A stretch of DNA of 7,391 bases from Epulopiscium sp. Nele67-Bin004 (GCA_002007315.1 LNZQ01000107.1:1-7391); one strand, 5' to 3'. Positions 1-7,032 are shown, numbered from the stretch's first letter. The notes: generated by a model not told the origin, from the letters alone. Made by a program: numbers and translations.

Positions 1-410
1 TGTGCACGCAAATCTGGCGTTATAACGTTGTATCCACGGCTATGATATTCATACGTGACATCTTGTATATCATCGCTTGTTACAGTGTATCCGTGTACAA
101 CTACAACCCATAAATTGGACTCTTTTTCTTGCTTAAATATTTTGGCGTACAACTTTTCGTCGTCTTCAGTTGTAATATACACTTCATCACAACAAACATT
201 TTCATAAAGTTTAGCAATTTTTGTTTTAGCAATTGCACGGTTTTCCTTTTCTAAGTCCGAATGTTCATATGACGGCGACAACGGGTCTTCGTAACCTTTT
301 TCTTTCCTTTTAAGTCCGTATTCTACAAAATAATTTCCTATTAGATATGCTCCAGCACACCCTGCTGATACTGCTGTGATTGCTCCTATTAACGCTTTGT
401 TCTTTTTCAT
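1..410 (-). CDS. Membrane-anchored alpha/beta hydrolase, YqkD-like (partial, C-terminus outside window)
   Basis: The first 136 codons of a minus-strand gene are present and the rest lies beyond the left edge. The ATG at 410-408 is preceded by AAGGGGG about five bases upstream. The protein starts MKKNK, followed by a weakly hydrophobic stretch to about residue 29 that probably anchors it with the enzyme domain outside. A charged linker (about 30-75) follows, then the start of an alpha/beta hydrolase fold: a beta strand WVVVVHGYT (101-109) with the HG oxyanion-hole motif, and YNVITPDLRA (127-136), which matches the D-x-R-x-H-G strand that follows it in the family. The edge bases CA agree with a following His. 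The catalytic Ser, Asp and His are not in the window. This layout resembles Bacillus YqkD-type hydrolases, whose substrate is not well established. It lies 18 bases after the 100-residue protein's stop and is probably co-transcribed with it. Family assignment is fairly sure; substrate is unknown. Confidence 0.82.
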   Translation of the reverse strand, partial: MKKNKALIGAITAVSAGCAGAYLIGNYFVEYGLKRKEKGYEDPLSPSYEHSDLEKENRAIAKTKIAKLYENVCCDEVYITTEDDEKLYAKIFKQEKESNLWVVVVHGYTVTSDDIQDVTYEYHSRGYNVITPDLRA

Positions 411-428
411 AAATCCCCCTTATGATAT

Positions 429-731
429 TTAAGAAAATGTAGCTGTTTGACAAGTTGCCACGTAGTATTTTAAGTCATTTAATTTTTGGTCTAGTACGTC
501 ACTTGAAAATTTGTCTGAAACCAAATATCTAATATCATCAATTTGGTTCATCAATTTGTGTTGAGTGTCAATGTCAATTTCGCTGTTATCTTCTTTATTA
601 ATTAAATCTATAACAGACATTATAAATGTATCTTCACTCATTTGCAAGTTTATTGTCCCCTGTAAACTATCTTTTACTCCTTCAAGATAATATTCAAGCC
701 CATTTAACGTAATTCTACCTTTTGTAGTCAT
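429..731 (-). CDS. Hypothetical protein, 100 residues, unknown function
   Basis: I do not recognise this gene. The ATG at 731-729 is chosen because GAAGG lies eight bases upstream; the reading frame extends to an ATG at 794, but that start has no ribosome site and would add a basic 21-residue tail in promoter sequence. The protein begins MTTKGRITLNG, has no signal peptide or membrane segment, and is acidic and rich in Asp, Asn, Gln and Leu. Residues about 30-90 look largely helical with heptad-like spacing of Leu, Ile and Met (for example LMNQIDDIRYLVSDKF and LDQKLNDLKYYV), suggesting a small helical bundle or dimer. One Cys lies near the C-terminus in VATCQTATFS. No catalytic or DNA-binding motif is evident. 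It is the first gene of a probable two-gene unit with the hydrolase downstream, so a role linked to that enzyme is possible but unproven. Confidence 0.7.
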   Translation of the reverse strand: MTTKGRITLNGLEYYLEGVKDSLQGTINLQMSEDTFIMSVIDLINKEDNSEIDIDTQHKLMNQIDDIRYLVSDKFSSDVLDQKLNDLKYYVATCQTATFS

Positions 732-820
732 AAAACTTACCTTCTTTCGTATATTGTAATTACAGTTTTGCCCAAACTTTCTTCTTTTAATCATTTAGCC
801 CGAAAAAAATTAATTAATAT

Positions 821-859
821 TTTACCTAAACTTCCCCTAATTCTAACAAGAACTTAACA
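821..859 (+). promoter_or_regulatory. Candidate PhoP-binding region (Pho box) upstream of the ugp-like operon
   Basis: Hexamers resembling the Firmicute PhoP consensus TT(A/T/C)A(C/T)A occur on one strand at 11-base steps: TTTACC (821-826), TTCCCC (832-837, poor), CTAACA (843-848) and TTAACA (854-859). The last two are strong matches, the first two weak. The 11-base period is the repeat length known for PhoP/PhoB sites. The block sits at roughly -69 to -31 relative to the predicted start of transcription, where activator sites are expected, and the operon it precedes is of a kind controlled by PhoB in E. coli. The region is AT-rich, so chance matches are a real alternative. Confidence 0.45.
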
Positions 860-883
860 TTCGTAAAGTATCCTATGTATATA
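854..883 (+). promoter_or_regulatory. Predicted sigma-A-type promoter of the ugp-like operon
   Basis: TTAACA (854-859, five of six to the -35 consensus) is followed after 18 bases by TATATA (878-883, -10-like). Transcription would begin near 890, leaving a leader of about 19 bases that carries the ribosome site AAAGGGG. The -35 coincides with the last Pho-box-like hexamer. No riboswitch-sized leader fits here. This is a prediction from consensus only. Confidence 0.5.
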
Positions 884-908
884 AAAATTCTTGAAAGGGG
901 TTTCAGAC

Positions 909-1832
909 ATGGAGCAAGTAATTAAGTACGATAAAGCTACAGCAAAATCAAAAGCATCTGATACAAAAAAAGTAAGCTTTTTTGAAAAAATCGAGCCTTA
1001 CTTATATTTGACACCAGCAATTATATTTTTTATGACTTTTGTTTATGTACCTTTTCTTCGTACAATCGTAATGAGTTTTTCAATAACAAATTTACGTGGT
1101 GAACCAGTAGCATTTGTAGGTTTTCAAAACTACATAGATACTTTTTCATCAGCAAGTTTTATAAACAGTATTAAAGTTACATTCCAATTTGTTGGATTAG
1201 TAGCAGTTCCTTCTATACTAGTGGGTCTTGCGTTAGCACTTTTGGCAAGCAAAAAAACAGTAGCAAGTAGAGCATATGAGCTAATGTTTTCAACGCCTAT
1301 GGCTATTGCATCAGCACCAGCTGCTATCATTTGGACGATGATTTTTCACCCAACAAACGGTCTTTTAAGCTATGTTTTACAAAAAGAAACAAACTGGCTT
1401 GCAGACCCATCAACAGCAATATTTGCAGTTGCAGCTGTTACAATATGGTTAAATATCGGTATCAACTTCATCTATTTATTAACAGGAGTTAGAAATATCC
1501 CTGGTGAACTTATTGAAAGTTCTGAAGTTGACGGTGCAACGTATTTTCAAAAATTATATAAAATAATGTTACCAATGTTATCACCACAACTATTTTTTGT
1601 ATTCTTTTTAAATATTATTATGTCATTCCAAGCATTTGGTCAAGTAAGACTTCTTACACAAGGTGGACCAGAAGAAACGACAAATGTATTAGTTTACTCT
1701 ATTTACCGTGAAGCATTCTTCTACAACCGTTTTGAAATGGCGTGTGTTCAATCTTTAGTATTGTTCGCAATTATGTTAGTATTTACACTAATTCAATTTA
1801 AATTCGAGAAGAAAGGGGTTCACTATCAATAA
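909..1832 (+). CDS. ugpA: UgpA-like ABC transporter permease (glycerol-3-phosphate / glycerophosphodiester uptake)
   Basis: A 307-residue inner-membrane permease of the CUT1/MalF-UgpA group, close to the E. coli UgpA length of 295. It should pair with the next gene to form the transmembrane channel. A charged cytosolic N-terminus (1-30) precedes six hydrophobic segments, about 32-58, 90-113, 130-147, 170-192, 224-245 and 280-297. The EAA loop that docks on the ATPase is clear: E200, G209 and LP at 221-222 within ELIESSEVDGATYFQKLYKI. The family motif TQGGP is at 250-254. The ATG at 909 is chosen because AAAGGGG (894-900) lies eight bases upstream; a TTG start at 891 in frame would overlap that ribosome site. 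It is the first gene of the operon and overlaps the next by one base. CUT1 permeases also serve sugars; the Ugp assignment rests on the neighbouring UgpB and phosphodiesterase. Confidence 0.88.
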   Translation: MEQVIKYDKATAKSKASDTKKVSFFEKIEPYLYLTPAIIFFMTFVYVPFLRTIVMSFSITNLRGEPVAFVGFQNYIDTFSSASFINSIKVTFQFVGLVAVPSILVGLALALLASKKTVASRAYELMFSTPMAIASAPAAIIWTMIFHPTNGLLSYVLQKETNWLADPSTAIFAVAAVTIWLNIGINFIYLLTGVRNIPGELIESSEVDGATYFQKLYKIMLPMLSPQLFFVFFLNIIMSFQAFGQVRLLTQGGPEETTNVLVYSIYREAFFYNRFEMACVQSLVLFAIMLVFTLIQFKFEKKGVHYQ

Positions 1833-2653
1833 TGAATACTTCAGTTTCTAAAAAAATATTAACAGTTTTTAACGTAATTTTAGGGTTAATCATTATGTTG
1901 CCCCTTTTGTATGCACTATCTCTAAGCTTTATGCCTAGAAACGAAATAATTCAATATCCACCAAATTTAATACCAAAGTCACCAACGCTTAGCAACTACA
2001 TTGATGCTCTTAACGCCGTACCGTTAATGAAATTTATGATGAACAGTTTAATTGTATCTTTAAGTATAACAACTTCTCAAATTATCATTGGAAGTTTGAC
2101 AGCGTATGGATTAACATTTTTTGAATTTAAAGGAAAAAAACTTATATTTTTAATGATTATCGCAACGATGATGATACCTGGAGAAGTTACTATTATTTCA
2201 AACTATTTAATGGTAAGTGGCTGGGGTCTAAACGATAATTATGCAGTTTTAATATTGCCATATTTAACGTCGGCAATGGGGATTTTTATGATACGTCAAT
2301 ATTATATGTCAATTCCAATTGAACTTAAACAAGCAGCTTATATTGATGGTTGCAACAACTTTTTAGTATGGTGGAAAATAGTTTTACCTATTTCAAAACC
2401 GATAATGGCATCATTAGGAATTTACTCGTTTATTAGTGCGTGGAACCAATATTTATGGCCACTACTTACGATAAACAATCCAGATATGCGTACAGTTCAA
2501 ATCGGAATTAGTATGTTACAATTTGCTGAATCTACAAACTACGGTGTAGTTTTGGCTGGTGGGATAATCATTATGATACCATCGTTATTTATATTCGCAT
2601 TCGGTCAAAAAGCACTTGTTGAAGGTATGACAAGTGGAGCAGTAAAAGGATAA
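1832..2653 (+). CDS. ugpE: UgpE-like ABC transporter permease (glycerol-3-phosphate / glycerophosphodiester uptake)
   Basis: A 273-residue second permease of the CUT1/MalG-UgpE group (E. coli UgpE is 281 residues), partner of the preceding gene. Six hydrophobic segments lie at about 11-33, 70-93, 104-124, 137-155, 190-212 and 240-257. The EAA loop is seen as ELKQAAYIDG (164-173) followed by IVLP (183-186). The C-terminus ends in GMTSGAVKG, a typical ending of MalG-type permeases. The ATG overlaps the previous stop codon by one base (TAATG), with AAAGGGG (1812-1818) 13 bases upstream, so the two subunits are probably translationally coupled. No ATP-binding subunit follows; the binding protein comes after a 41-base gap. 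Function in phosphate-ester uptake is inferred from the operon, not from the permease itself. Confidence 0.88.
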   Translation: MNTSVSKKILTVFNVILGLIIMLPLLYALSLSFMPRNEIIQYPPNLIPKSPTLSNYIDALNAVPLMKFMMNSLIVSLSITTSQIIIGSLTAYGLTFFEFKGKKLIFLMIIATMMIPGEVTIISNYLMVSGWGLNDNYAVLILPYLTSAMGIFMIRQYYMSIPIELKQAAYIDGCNNFLVWWKIVLPISKPIMASLGIYSFISAWNQYLWPLLTINNPDMRTVQIGISMLQFAESTNYGVVLAGGIIIMIPSLFIFAFGQKALVEGMTSGAVKG

Positions 2654-2694
2654 ATCAAAAATTTTAATTTTTTATATAAGAGAGGTATATTATT

Positions 2695-4113
2695 ATGAAA
2701 CTTTGGCAAAAATTAACAGTATGTGGAACGATAGCAACTTTAGGACTTGTAGGTTGTTCATCTGGAAGTGCTAGTACAGATGTTGGTTCTTCAAGCGGTT
2801 CAAGCAGTTCTTCTTCAAGCTCAAGCAGTTCAAGTTCTTCTTCAAGCTCAAGCAGTTCTTCTTCAAGCGGACCAATTGAACTAACTTTCTGGCATTCAAT
2901 GGGGGGTGCTGGTGGAGAAGGTATCGAAAAATTCACAGCTGACTTTAATGCATCACAAGACAGAATCGTTGTATCGGCACAATACCAAGGAACTTATGAT
3001 GACTCTATCAACAAATTAAAAAGTGCAGCTATGAGTGGGTTAGGTCCTGACATTATGCAACTATACGATATCGGAACAAGCTGGATGATAGATAGTGGAT
3101 ATGCAGCAAGTATGCAAGATTTGATTGATGCGGCAGGGTATGACCTTAATAAAATTGACCCTAACATTTTAGCATATTATACAGTTGGCGACACTGTATA
3201 TTCTATGCCATTTAACACATCAACACCAATACTATACTACAACAAAGACGCTTTTGCAGAAGCTGGATTAACAGAAGCTGACTTACCAAGAACTTTTGAT
3301 GAAATCATCGAAGTAAGTCAAAAACTTGCTATAACAAACGGTAGTGATGTTGAACGTTATGGATTTGCAATGCAAATTTACGGTTGGTTTTTTGAGCAAT
3401 TCCTAGTTAAACAACAACTTAACTTCGCAAACAACGGCAACGGACGTGAAGGTGCTGTTACTGCAGTTGAGTTTGACCAAAACGGTGGTGGAGTTGCTAT
3501 TTTAGAAGGTTGGAAAGACCTTGTTGACTCTGGCGTAGTTGGAAACTTTGGGCGTGATGGTGCCGTAACAACTGACTCTTTCGTATCAGGAAAAACTGCT
3601 ATGATACTTGCTTCAACTGCTTCTCTTGCAGGTATGCAAACTTCTGTTGGAGATTCATTTGAAATCGGAACAGGATATTTCCCAGCTGTAAGTGCATCTG
3701 ATGCTGGTGGTGTATCTGTTGGTGGTGCGTCGTTATGGGTAATGGATAAAGATGAAGCACGTGAAGCTGCTGCATTTGAGTTTGTTGAATATATGATTTC
3801 TCCAGAAGTTCAAGCTGAATGGGCTATGATAACAGGATACTTCCCAGTTGCATTAGAATCTTACAACTTGCCAATGATGGACGATTTCCTTGCTGCAAAC
3901 CCAGCATTCCAAACAGCAATTGACCAATTAGCAGATAGCAATGCATCAACTGGTGCTGTTCTTGCAGTATTTACTGAAGCACGTTCAACTATAGAAGAAG
4001 CTATCGAAAAAGTATTAAACGGTTCTGCTTCTGCTGAGGACGCACTTAACGCTGCAGCAGACACAATCAATAGTTCAATAAGCAGATATAATCTTGCAAA
4101 CGGCATAAACTAG
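2695..4113 (+). CDS. ugpB: UgpB-like substrate-binding lipoprotein with polyserine linker
   Basis: A 472-residue extracellular solute-binding protein (family 1) for the two preceding permeases. Residues 1-20 are a signal peptide ending in the lipobox LVGC; Cys21 should be lipidated and hold the protein on the outer face of the membrane. A Ser/Gly linker follows, with 23 consecutive serines at 36-58. The binding domain starts near residue 61 with LTFWHSMGG and shows UgpB-specific signatures: MPFNTSTPILYYNKDAF (171-187), VGGASLWVM (342-350) and TGYFPV (380-385). From memory of E. coli UgpB, ligand positions correspond to Y97, D125, S176, W231, S310, G344, Y382 and R430; position 125 is Glu in E. 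coli. E. coli UgpB is 438 residues, and the extra length here is mostly the linker. AGAGAGG (2679-2685) precedes the ATG by nine bases. Expected ligands are glycerol-3-phosphate or glycerophosphocholine-type diesters; a sugar ligand is less likely. Confidence 0.9.
   Translation: MKLWQKLTVCGTIATLGLVGCSSGSASTDVGSSSGSSSSSSSSSSSSSSSSSSSSSSSGPIELTFWHSMGGAGGEGIEKFTADFNASQDRIVVSAQYQGTYDDSINKLKSAAMSGLGPDIMQLYDIGTSWMIDSGYAASMQDLIDAAGYDLNKIDPNILAYYTVGDTVYSMPFNTSTPILYYNKDAFAEAGLTEADLPRTFDEIIEVSQKLAITNGSDVERYGFAMQIYGWFFEQFLVKQQLNFANNGNGREGAVTAVEFDQNGGGVAILEGWKDLVDSGVVGNFGRDGAVTTDSFVSGKTAMILASTASLAGMQTSVGDSFEIGTGYFPAVSASDAGGVSVGGASLWVMDKDEAREAAAFEFVEYMISPEVQAEWAMITGYFPVALESYNLPMMDDFLAANPAFQTAIDQLADSNASTGAVLAVFTEARSTIEEAIEKVLNGSASAEDALNAAADTINSSISRYNLANGIN
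2800..2868 (+). repeat. Tandem repeat encoding the 23-serine linker
   Basis: Three in-frame units make up the polyserine tract: 2800-2820 (21 bases), 2821-2847 (27 bases) and 2848-2868 (21 bases). The first and third are identical; the middle one is the same except for an extra six bases (two Ser codons). Each unit begins TCAAGCAGTTC and ends TTCTTCAAGC. All lengths are multiples of three, so gain or loss of a unit would change linker length without shifting frame. Four different Ser codons (TCT, TCA, AGC, AGT) are used, so this arose by unit duplication rather than single-codon slippage. Confidence 0.93.
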
Positions 4114-4122
4114 GAGATGACT

Positions 4123-4845
4123 ATGAGAGGATTTGCACACAGAGGTGATAGTGTAGACTATCCAGAAAACACAATGTTAGCTTTTAAAAAAGCTTTAGAA
4201 ACAGGAATAAAAGGCATTGAGCTTGATGTACATTTATCAAAAGATAACGAATTAGTCGTTATTCATGATGAAAATACAGAGCGAACTTATACTGAAAAAT
4301 TTGAAATTAAAGATACGCAATATCACATTATTGACAACCTTACTCCACGTCGTGAACTATTTAAAAAAACTAACGATTGCAACATTTGTGTTCTTGAAGA
4401 TGTGTTAGATATCCTTGAAACATATAGTGATGTTGTGTTAAATATCGAACTTAAAACAGATGTTCACCCATATGAGGGTATCGAAAAACGTGTTATTGAT
4501 TTAGTTCACAGATATGAAATGGAAGATAGAATTATAATTTCAAGTTTTAATCATGACAGTTTACTTAGATGTCAATCAATAGATAAAAACTTATTATATA
4601 GTCCTTTATATTACAAATATGAGGAAGATATGGTTCAAAAAGCTGTAGATAATAAGTTTTATGCTCTACATGTATCTCTGATGGTACTTATGCAAAATAG
4701 AGATGTTGTAGCACAAGCACAAGAAAATGGACTTAAAGTTAATGTGTATACAGTAAACGATCCAAAACATATGCGTATGTTGCAACAAGCAAATGTTGAT
4801 GGGATATTTACAGATGACCCAAAACTATTTTTAGAAATATTTTAA
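4123..4845 (+). CDS. ugpQ: Cytosolic glycerophosphodiester phosphodiesterase (UgpQ/GlpQ family)
   Basis: A 240-residue GDPD-family enzyme, near the 247 residues of E. coli UgpQ. It hydrolyses glycerophosphodiesters to glycerol-3-phosphate and an alcohol. Motifs are in the expected order: HRG with catalytic H6, PENT (14-17), ELD with metal ligands E33 and D35, VIHD with catalytic H48, IELKTD near residue 110, SSFNHDSL, and the C-terminal strand VNVYTVND followed by GIFTDDPKLF. There is no signal peptide, so it acts in the cytosol on imported diesters. The ATG at 4123 is chosen because AGGAG (4112-4116) lies six bases upstream; an in-frame ATG at 4117 directly abuts that site. The ribosome site overlaps the ugpB stop codon, so it is last in the ugp-like operon and probably coupled to ugpB. 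The region after HDEN, where many relatives carry a Gly-rich turn, is divergent, which may affect substrate choice. Confidence 0.92.
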   Translation: MRGFAHRGDSVDYPENTMLAFKKALETGIKGIELDVHLSKDNELVVIHDENTERTYTEKFEIKDTQYHIIDNLTPRRELFKKTNDCNICVLEDVLDILETYSDVVLNIELKTDVHPYEGIEKRVIDLVHRYEMEDRIIISSFNHDSLLRCQSIDKNLLYSPLYYKYEEDMVQKAVDNKFYALHVSLMVLMQNRDVVAQAQENGLKVNVYTVNDPKHMRMLQQANVDGIFTDDPKLFLEIF

Positions 4846-4846
4846 T

Positions 4847-4885
4847 AAAAAAGCTTTACGATTTAATTATCGTAGAGCTTTTTTT
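4847..4885 (+). terminator. Rho-independent terminator of the ugp-like operon
   Basis: A hairpin begins two bases after the phosphodiesterase stop. TACGAT (4857-4862) pairs with ATCGTA (4869-4874) around a six-base loop, extended by a T-G pair, GCT/AGC, and six A-T pairs. The descending arm ends in a run of seven T (4879-4885). The A-run on the left arm means it may also work weakly on the minus strand. Confidence 0.9.
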
Positions 4886-4938
4886 ATACTGATTTTATAA
4901 TTAAATATATCTTATCTGATGCAAAAATTTACTTACAG

Positions 4939-4976
4939 AAAAAATCCCCAAAGTTCTCAACCTTGGGGATTTTTTT
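4939..4976 (-). terminator. Rho-independent terminator of the ppx-ppk operon (probably bidirectional)
   Basis: ATCCCCAA (4944-4951) pairs with TTGGGGAT (4963-4970), flanked by A and T runs on both sides. A G-C pair closes the loop above an unpaired A (4952). Read on the minus strand, the hairpin follows the ppk stop codon (4977-4975) directly, and its U-tract is the complement of the A-run at 4939-4944. Read on the plus strand, it would catch read-through from the ugp-like operon. Confidence 0.88.
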
Positions 4977-7029
4977 ATTCTTGTTCGTGATAATGATAAG
5001 CTTCTTTAACAAAGTGCATTTGACTATCTAAGCGATCGCCCTCTTCTTTTTTCTCATATTCACCAGATGAATTCATAAATCTAGCTTTAACGGTGTCGTT
5101 TAGCATAGTTTCTAACGATTGATAAATCTTCTCTTTAATGTCTTTATCATAAATTGGAGCTGCAACTTCAACACGTTTTTCAAGGTTTCGTGTCATGCAA
5201 TCTGCTGATGATATATACATTTTCATATCATCGCCTTGTCCAAACACGTACACCCTTGAGTGCTCCAAAAATCTACCAATAATACTTGTAATGTGAATAT
5301 TTTCTGTATACCCCTCTTTGTTTGGTAGCAAGCAAGAAATACCTCTAATTATTAAATCCACTTTTACACCAGCGTTTGAAGCCTTACTTAGAGCTTGCAT
5401 TATGCCCATATCCGTTAGAGAATTGATTTTGATAATAACCCTACCGTTACCAAACTGTTCTTGTTTAACAATTTCTTCGTCTATAAGCTCAATAATTTTT
5501 GATTTTATTGAATGTGGTGATGCCACTATACTTGTATAATCACCACTTAAATTTTCAGTCGGTATGTTTTTGAAAAACTCGTCCAAATCTCGCCCAATTT
5601 CTGACGTAGCAGTAATAATTGAAATATCTGTGTAAAGTCTTGCAGTAACTTCATTATAGTTACCAGTTCCAATTTGAGATATATAAGAAACTTCGCCAGA
5701 ATTTTCTACCATAGATATCAAACAAACTTTTGAATGAACTTTATAATTTTCAAGTCCATATACTACTGTACAACCTGCCTCAACCAATTTTTCTGACCAG
5801 TTGATATTGTTAGTTTCATCAAATCTTGCTCTAAGCTCCATTATTACGAAAACTATTTTTCCATTTTCAGCTGCACGACATAAATAATCAACTATACGAG
5901 TTTTTTGTGCCATACGATAAATAGTAATTTTTATTGATGACACTCTTGGGTCATTTGCAGCTTCTTTAAGTAAACGCAAAAATGGTGTAATGCTTTCAAA
6001 TGGAAATGTCAACAATAAATCTTTTTGCTGTATTTGCTCAATAATTGATTTGTTAACATCAATGTGAGGTGTCATTTGTGGCACAATTCCATTATAAGTG
6101 ATTTTTTCGATTACATCTTGTGGTAATTTTTTAAATAACTCTGAAATAAATCCGAAATCAATTGGCAAGTTTGTGTTAATAAAATACTGCTCTGATAGCT
6201 TCAAATTTTTCTTTAATAGCTTAATTGTGTCTGAATCAAGTGTCCCTGTATATTCAAGGCGAACTGGAGAAAGACGACCACGTTTTTTTAGTAGCGTTTT
6301 TAAGTGTTCAACGTAATCTTCTTCTTCTTCATAAATTTCTTCATCTAAGTTGATATCTGCATTTCTAGTTACACGTATCATGCTTGCTTCTATAACATCA
6401 AACTTTTTGAAAAGCTTATATGCATATTTCATAATTACATATTCTGTTAATATGAAACGTGTTTTCTTTGAGTTTAAGTATATAACTTTTGGACAATTTG
6501 TTGGAATGCTAATTATCCCATGTGTAATTTTATCATCTTGTCTTAGTTTTAGTATCACGTTTGATTTGTTGTTATCTAAGTGTGGAAACGGAAAGTTTCT
6601 ACTTACTATTGCTGGTGACAATATCGGCTTAATATACTCATTAAAATATTCTTTAACAAGTTCCAGCTCTGGCTTATCAAGCTCTTTAAGCTTTAAGTTA
6701 TATACGCCATATTCTCGTAACTTTGAGTTAATTTCTCTGTAAATTCTATCTTTTTTATCATATAAATATATAAGCTTATTAAAGATAGCATCTATTTGAT
6801 TTTGAGCTGTCATGCCACTACGTTTGTCAATATACGTGTCCCCCATAACAACTTGGTCAAACAAACTTCCTACTCTAATCATCATAAACTCATCTAAATT
6901 ATTGTTGAAAATAGATATAAATCTAAGACGCTCTCCAATAGGCACTGCCGAATCTTTTGCTTCATCTAACACTCTATCGTTGAAATTTAGCCACGATAGT
7001 TCCCTATTTTGCATATAACCATTATTCAT
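4975..7029 (-). CDS. ppk1: Polyphosphate kinase 1 (PPK1)
   Basis: A 684-residue enzyme that reversibly transfers the ATP gamma-phosphate to a growing polyphosphate chain; the length is normal for PPK1 (about 690-740). The N domain (about 1-108) carries the signature NRELSWLNFNDRVLDEA and NNLDEFMMIRVG. The head domain spans about 110-315, and two phospholipase-D-like catalytic domains span about 318-500 and 505-660. Active-site residues match E. coli PPK1 with a steady offset: H432 in VHSKV (E. coli H435, the phosphorylated His), H590 in FLEHSRVYVF (H592), R372 in TIYRMAQ (R375) and R402 in ELRARFDE (R405). The motif SSADCMTRNLEKRVEV (607-622) is also typical. The enzyme looks complete and active. 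The ATG at 7029 follows AAAGGAG by eight bases, and that site lies within the end of the Ppx gene, three bases before this start, so the two are co-transcribed and probably coupled. The C-terminal tail is charged and ends HYHEQE. Confidence 0.97.
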   Translation of the reverse strand: MNNGYMQNRELSWLNFNDRVLDEAKDSAVPIGERLRFISIFNNNLDEFMMIRVGSLFDQVVMGDTYIDKRSGMTAQNQIDAIFNKLIYLYDKKDRIYREINSKLREYGVYNLKLKELDKPELELVKEYFNEYIKPILSPAIVSRNFPFPHLDNNKSNVILKLRQDDKITHGIISIPTNCPKVIYLNSKKTRFILTEYVIMKYAYKLFKKFDVIEASMIRVTRNADINLDEEIYEEEEDYVEHLKTLLKKRGRLSPVRLEYTGTLDSDTIKLLKKNLKLSEQYFINTNLPIDFGFISELFKKLPQDVIEKITYNGIVPQMTPHIDVNKSIIEQIQQKDLLLTFPFESITPFLRLLKEAANDPRVSSIKITIYRMAQKTRIVDYLCRAAENGKIVFVIMELRARFDETNNINWSEKLVEAGCTVVYGLENYKVHSKVCLISMVENSGEVSYISQIGTGNYNEVTARLYTDISIITATSEIGRDLDEFFKNIPTENLSGDYTSIVASPHSIKSKIIELIDEEIVKQEQFGNGRVIIKINSLTDMGIMQALSKASNAGVKVDLIIRGISCLLPNKEGYTENIHITSIIGRFLEHSRVYVFGQGDDMKMYISSADCMTRNLEKRVEVAAPIYDKDIKEKIYQSLETMLNDTVKARFMNSSGEYEKKEEGDRLDSQMHFVKEAYHYHEQE

Positions 7030-7032
7030 AGG

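Noticed and set aside
355..359. Possible lipobox (SAGC, Cys18) in the alpha/beta hydrolase N-terminus.
   Set aside because: The -3 residue is Ser rather than Leu, Val or Ile and the preceding stretch is short, so a simple membrane anchor is more likely than lipidation.
732..908. Possible riboswitch or structured leader in the divergent intergenic region.
   Set aside because: The predicted ugp leader is only about 19 bases and no stable hairpin or known aptamer motif is visible on either strand.
2657..2672. Inverted repeat AAAAATT-TT-AATTTTT between ugpE and ugpB.
   Set aside because: It is all A and T with a two-base loop, so it would form a very weak hairpin; not a convincing terminator, attenuator or RNA-processing site.
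2800..2868. CRISPR-like or phage-type direct repeats.
   Set aside because: The units are contiguous, in frame, and code for serine only, with no spacers and no cas genes nearby.
2664..2936. Minus-strand open frame rich in Glu and Leu.
   Set aside because: It is the reverse reading of the polyserine repeat in ugpB; the low complexity comes from that repeat, and there is no supporting ribosome site or homology.
909..4113. Interpretation of the ABC system as a sugar transporter.
   Set aside because: CUT1 permeases alone would allow it, but the binding protein carries UgpB-specific motifs and the operon ends with a glycerophosphodiester phosphodiesterase rather than a glycosidase.
6350..6742. 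Plus-strand open frame of 130 codons within ppk.
   Set aside because: It lies antisense to the conserved head domain of PPK1; an AT-rich gene gives such long open shadows.
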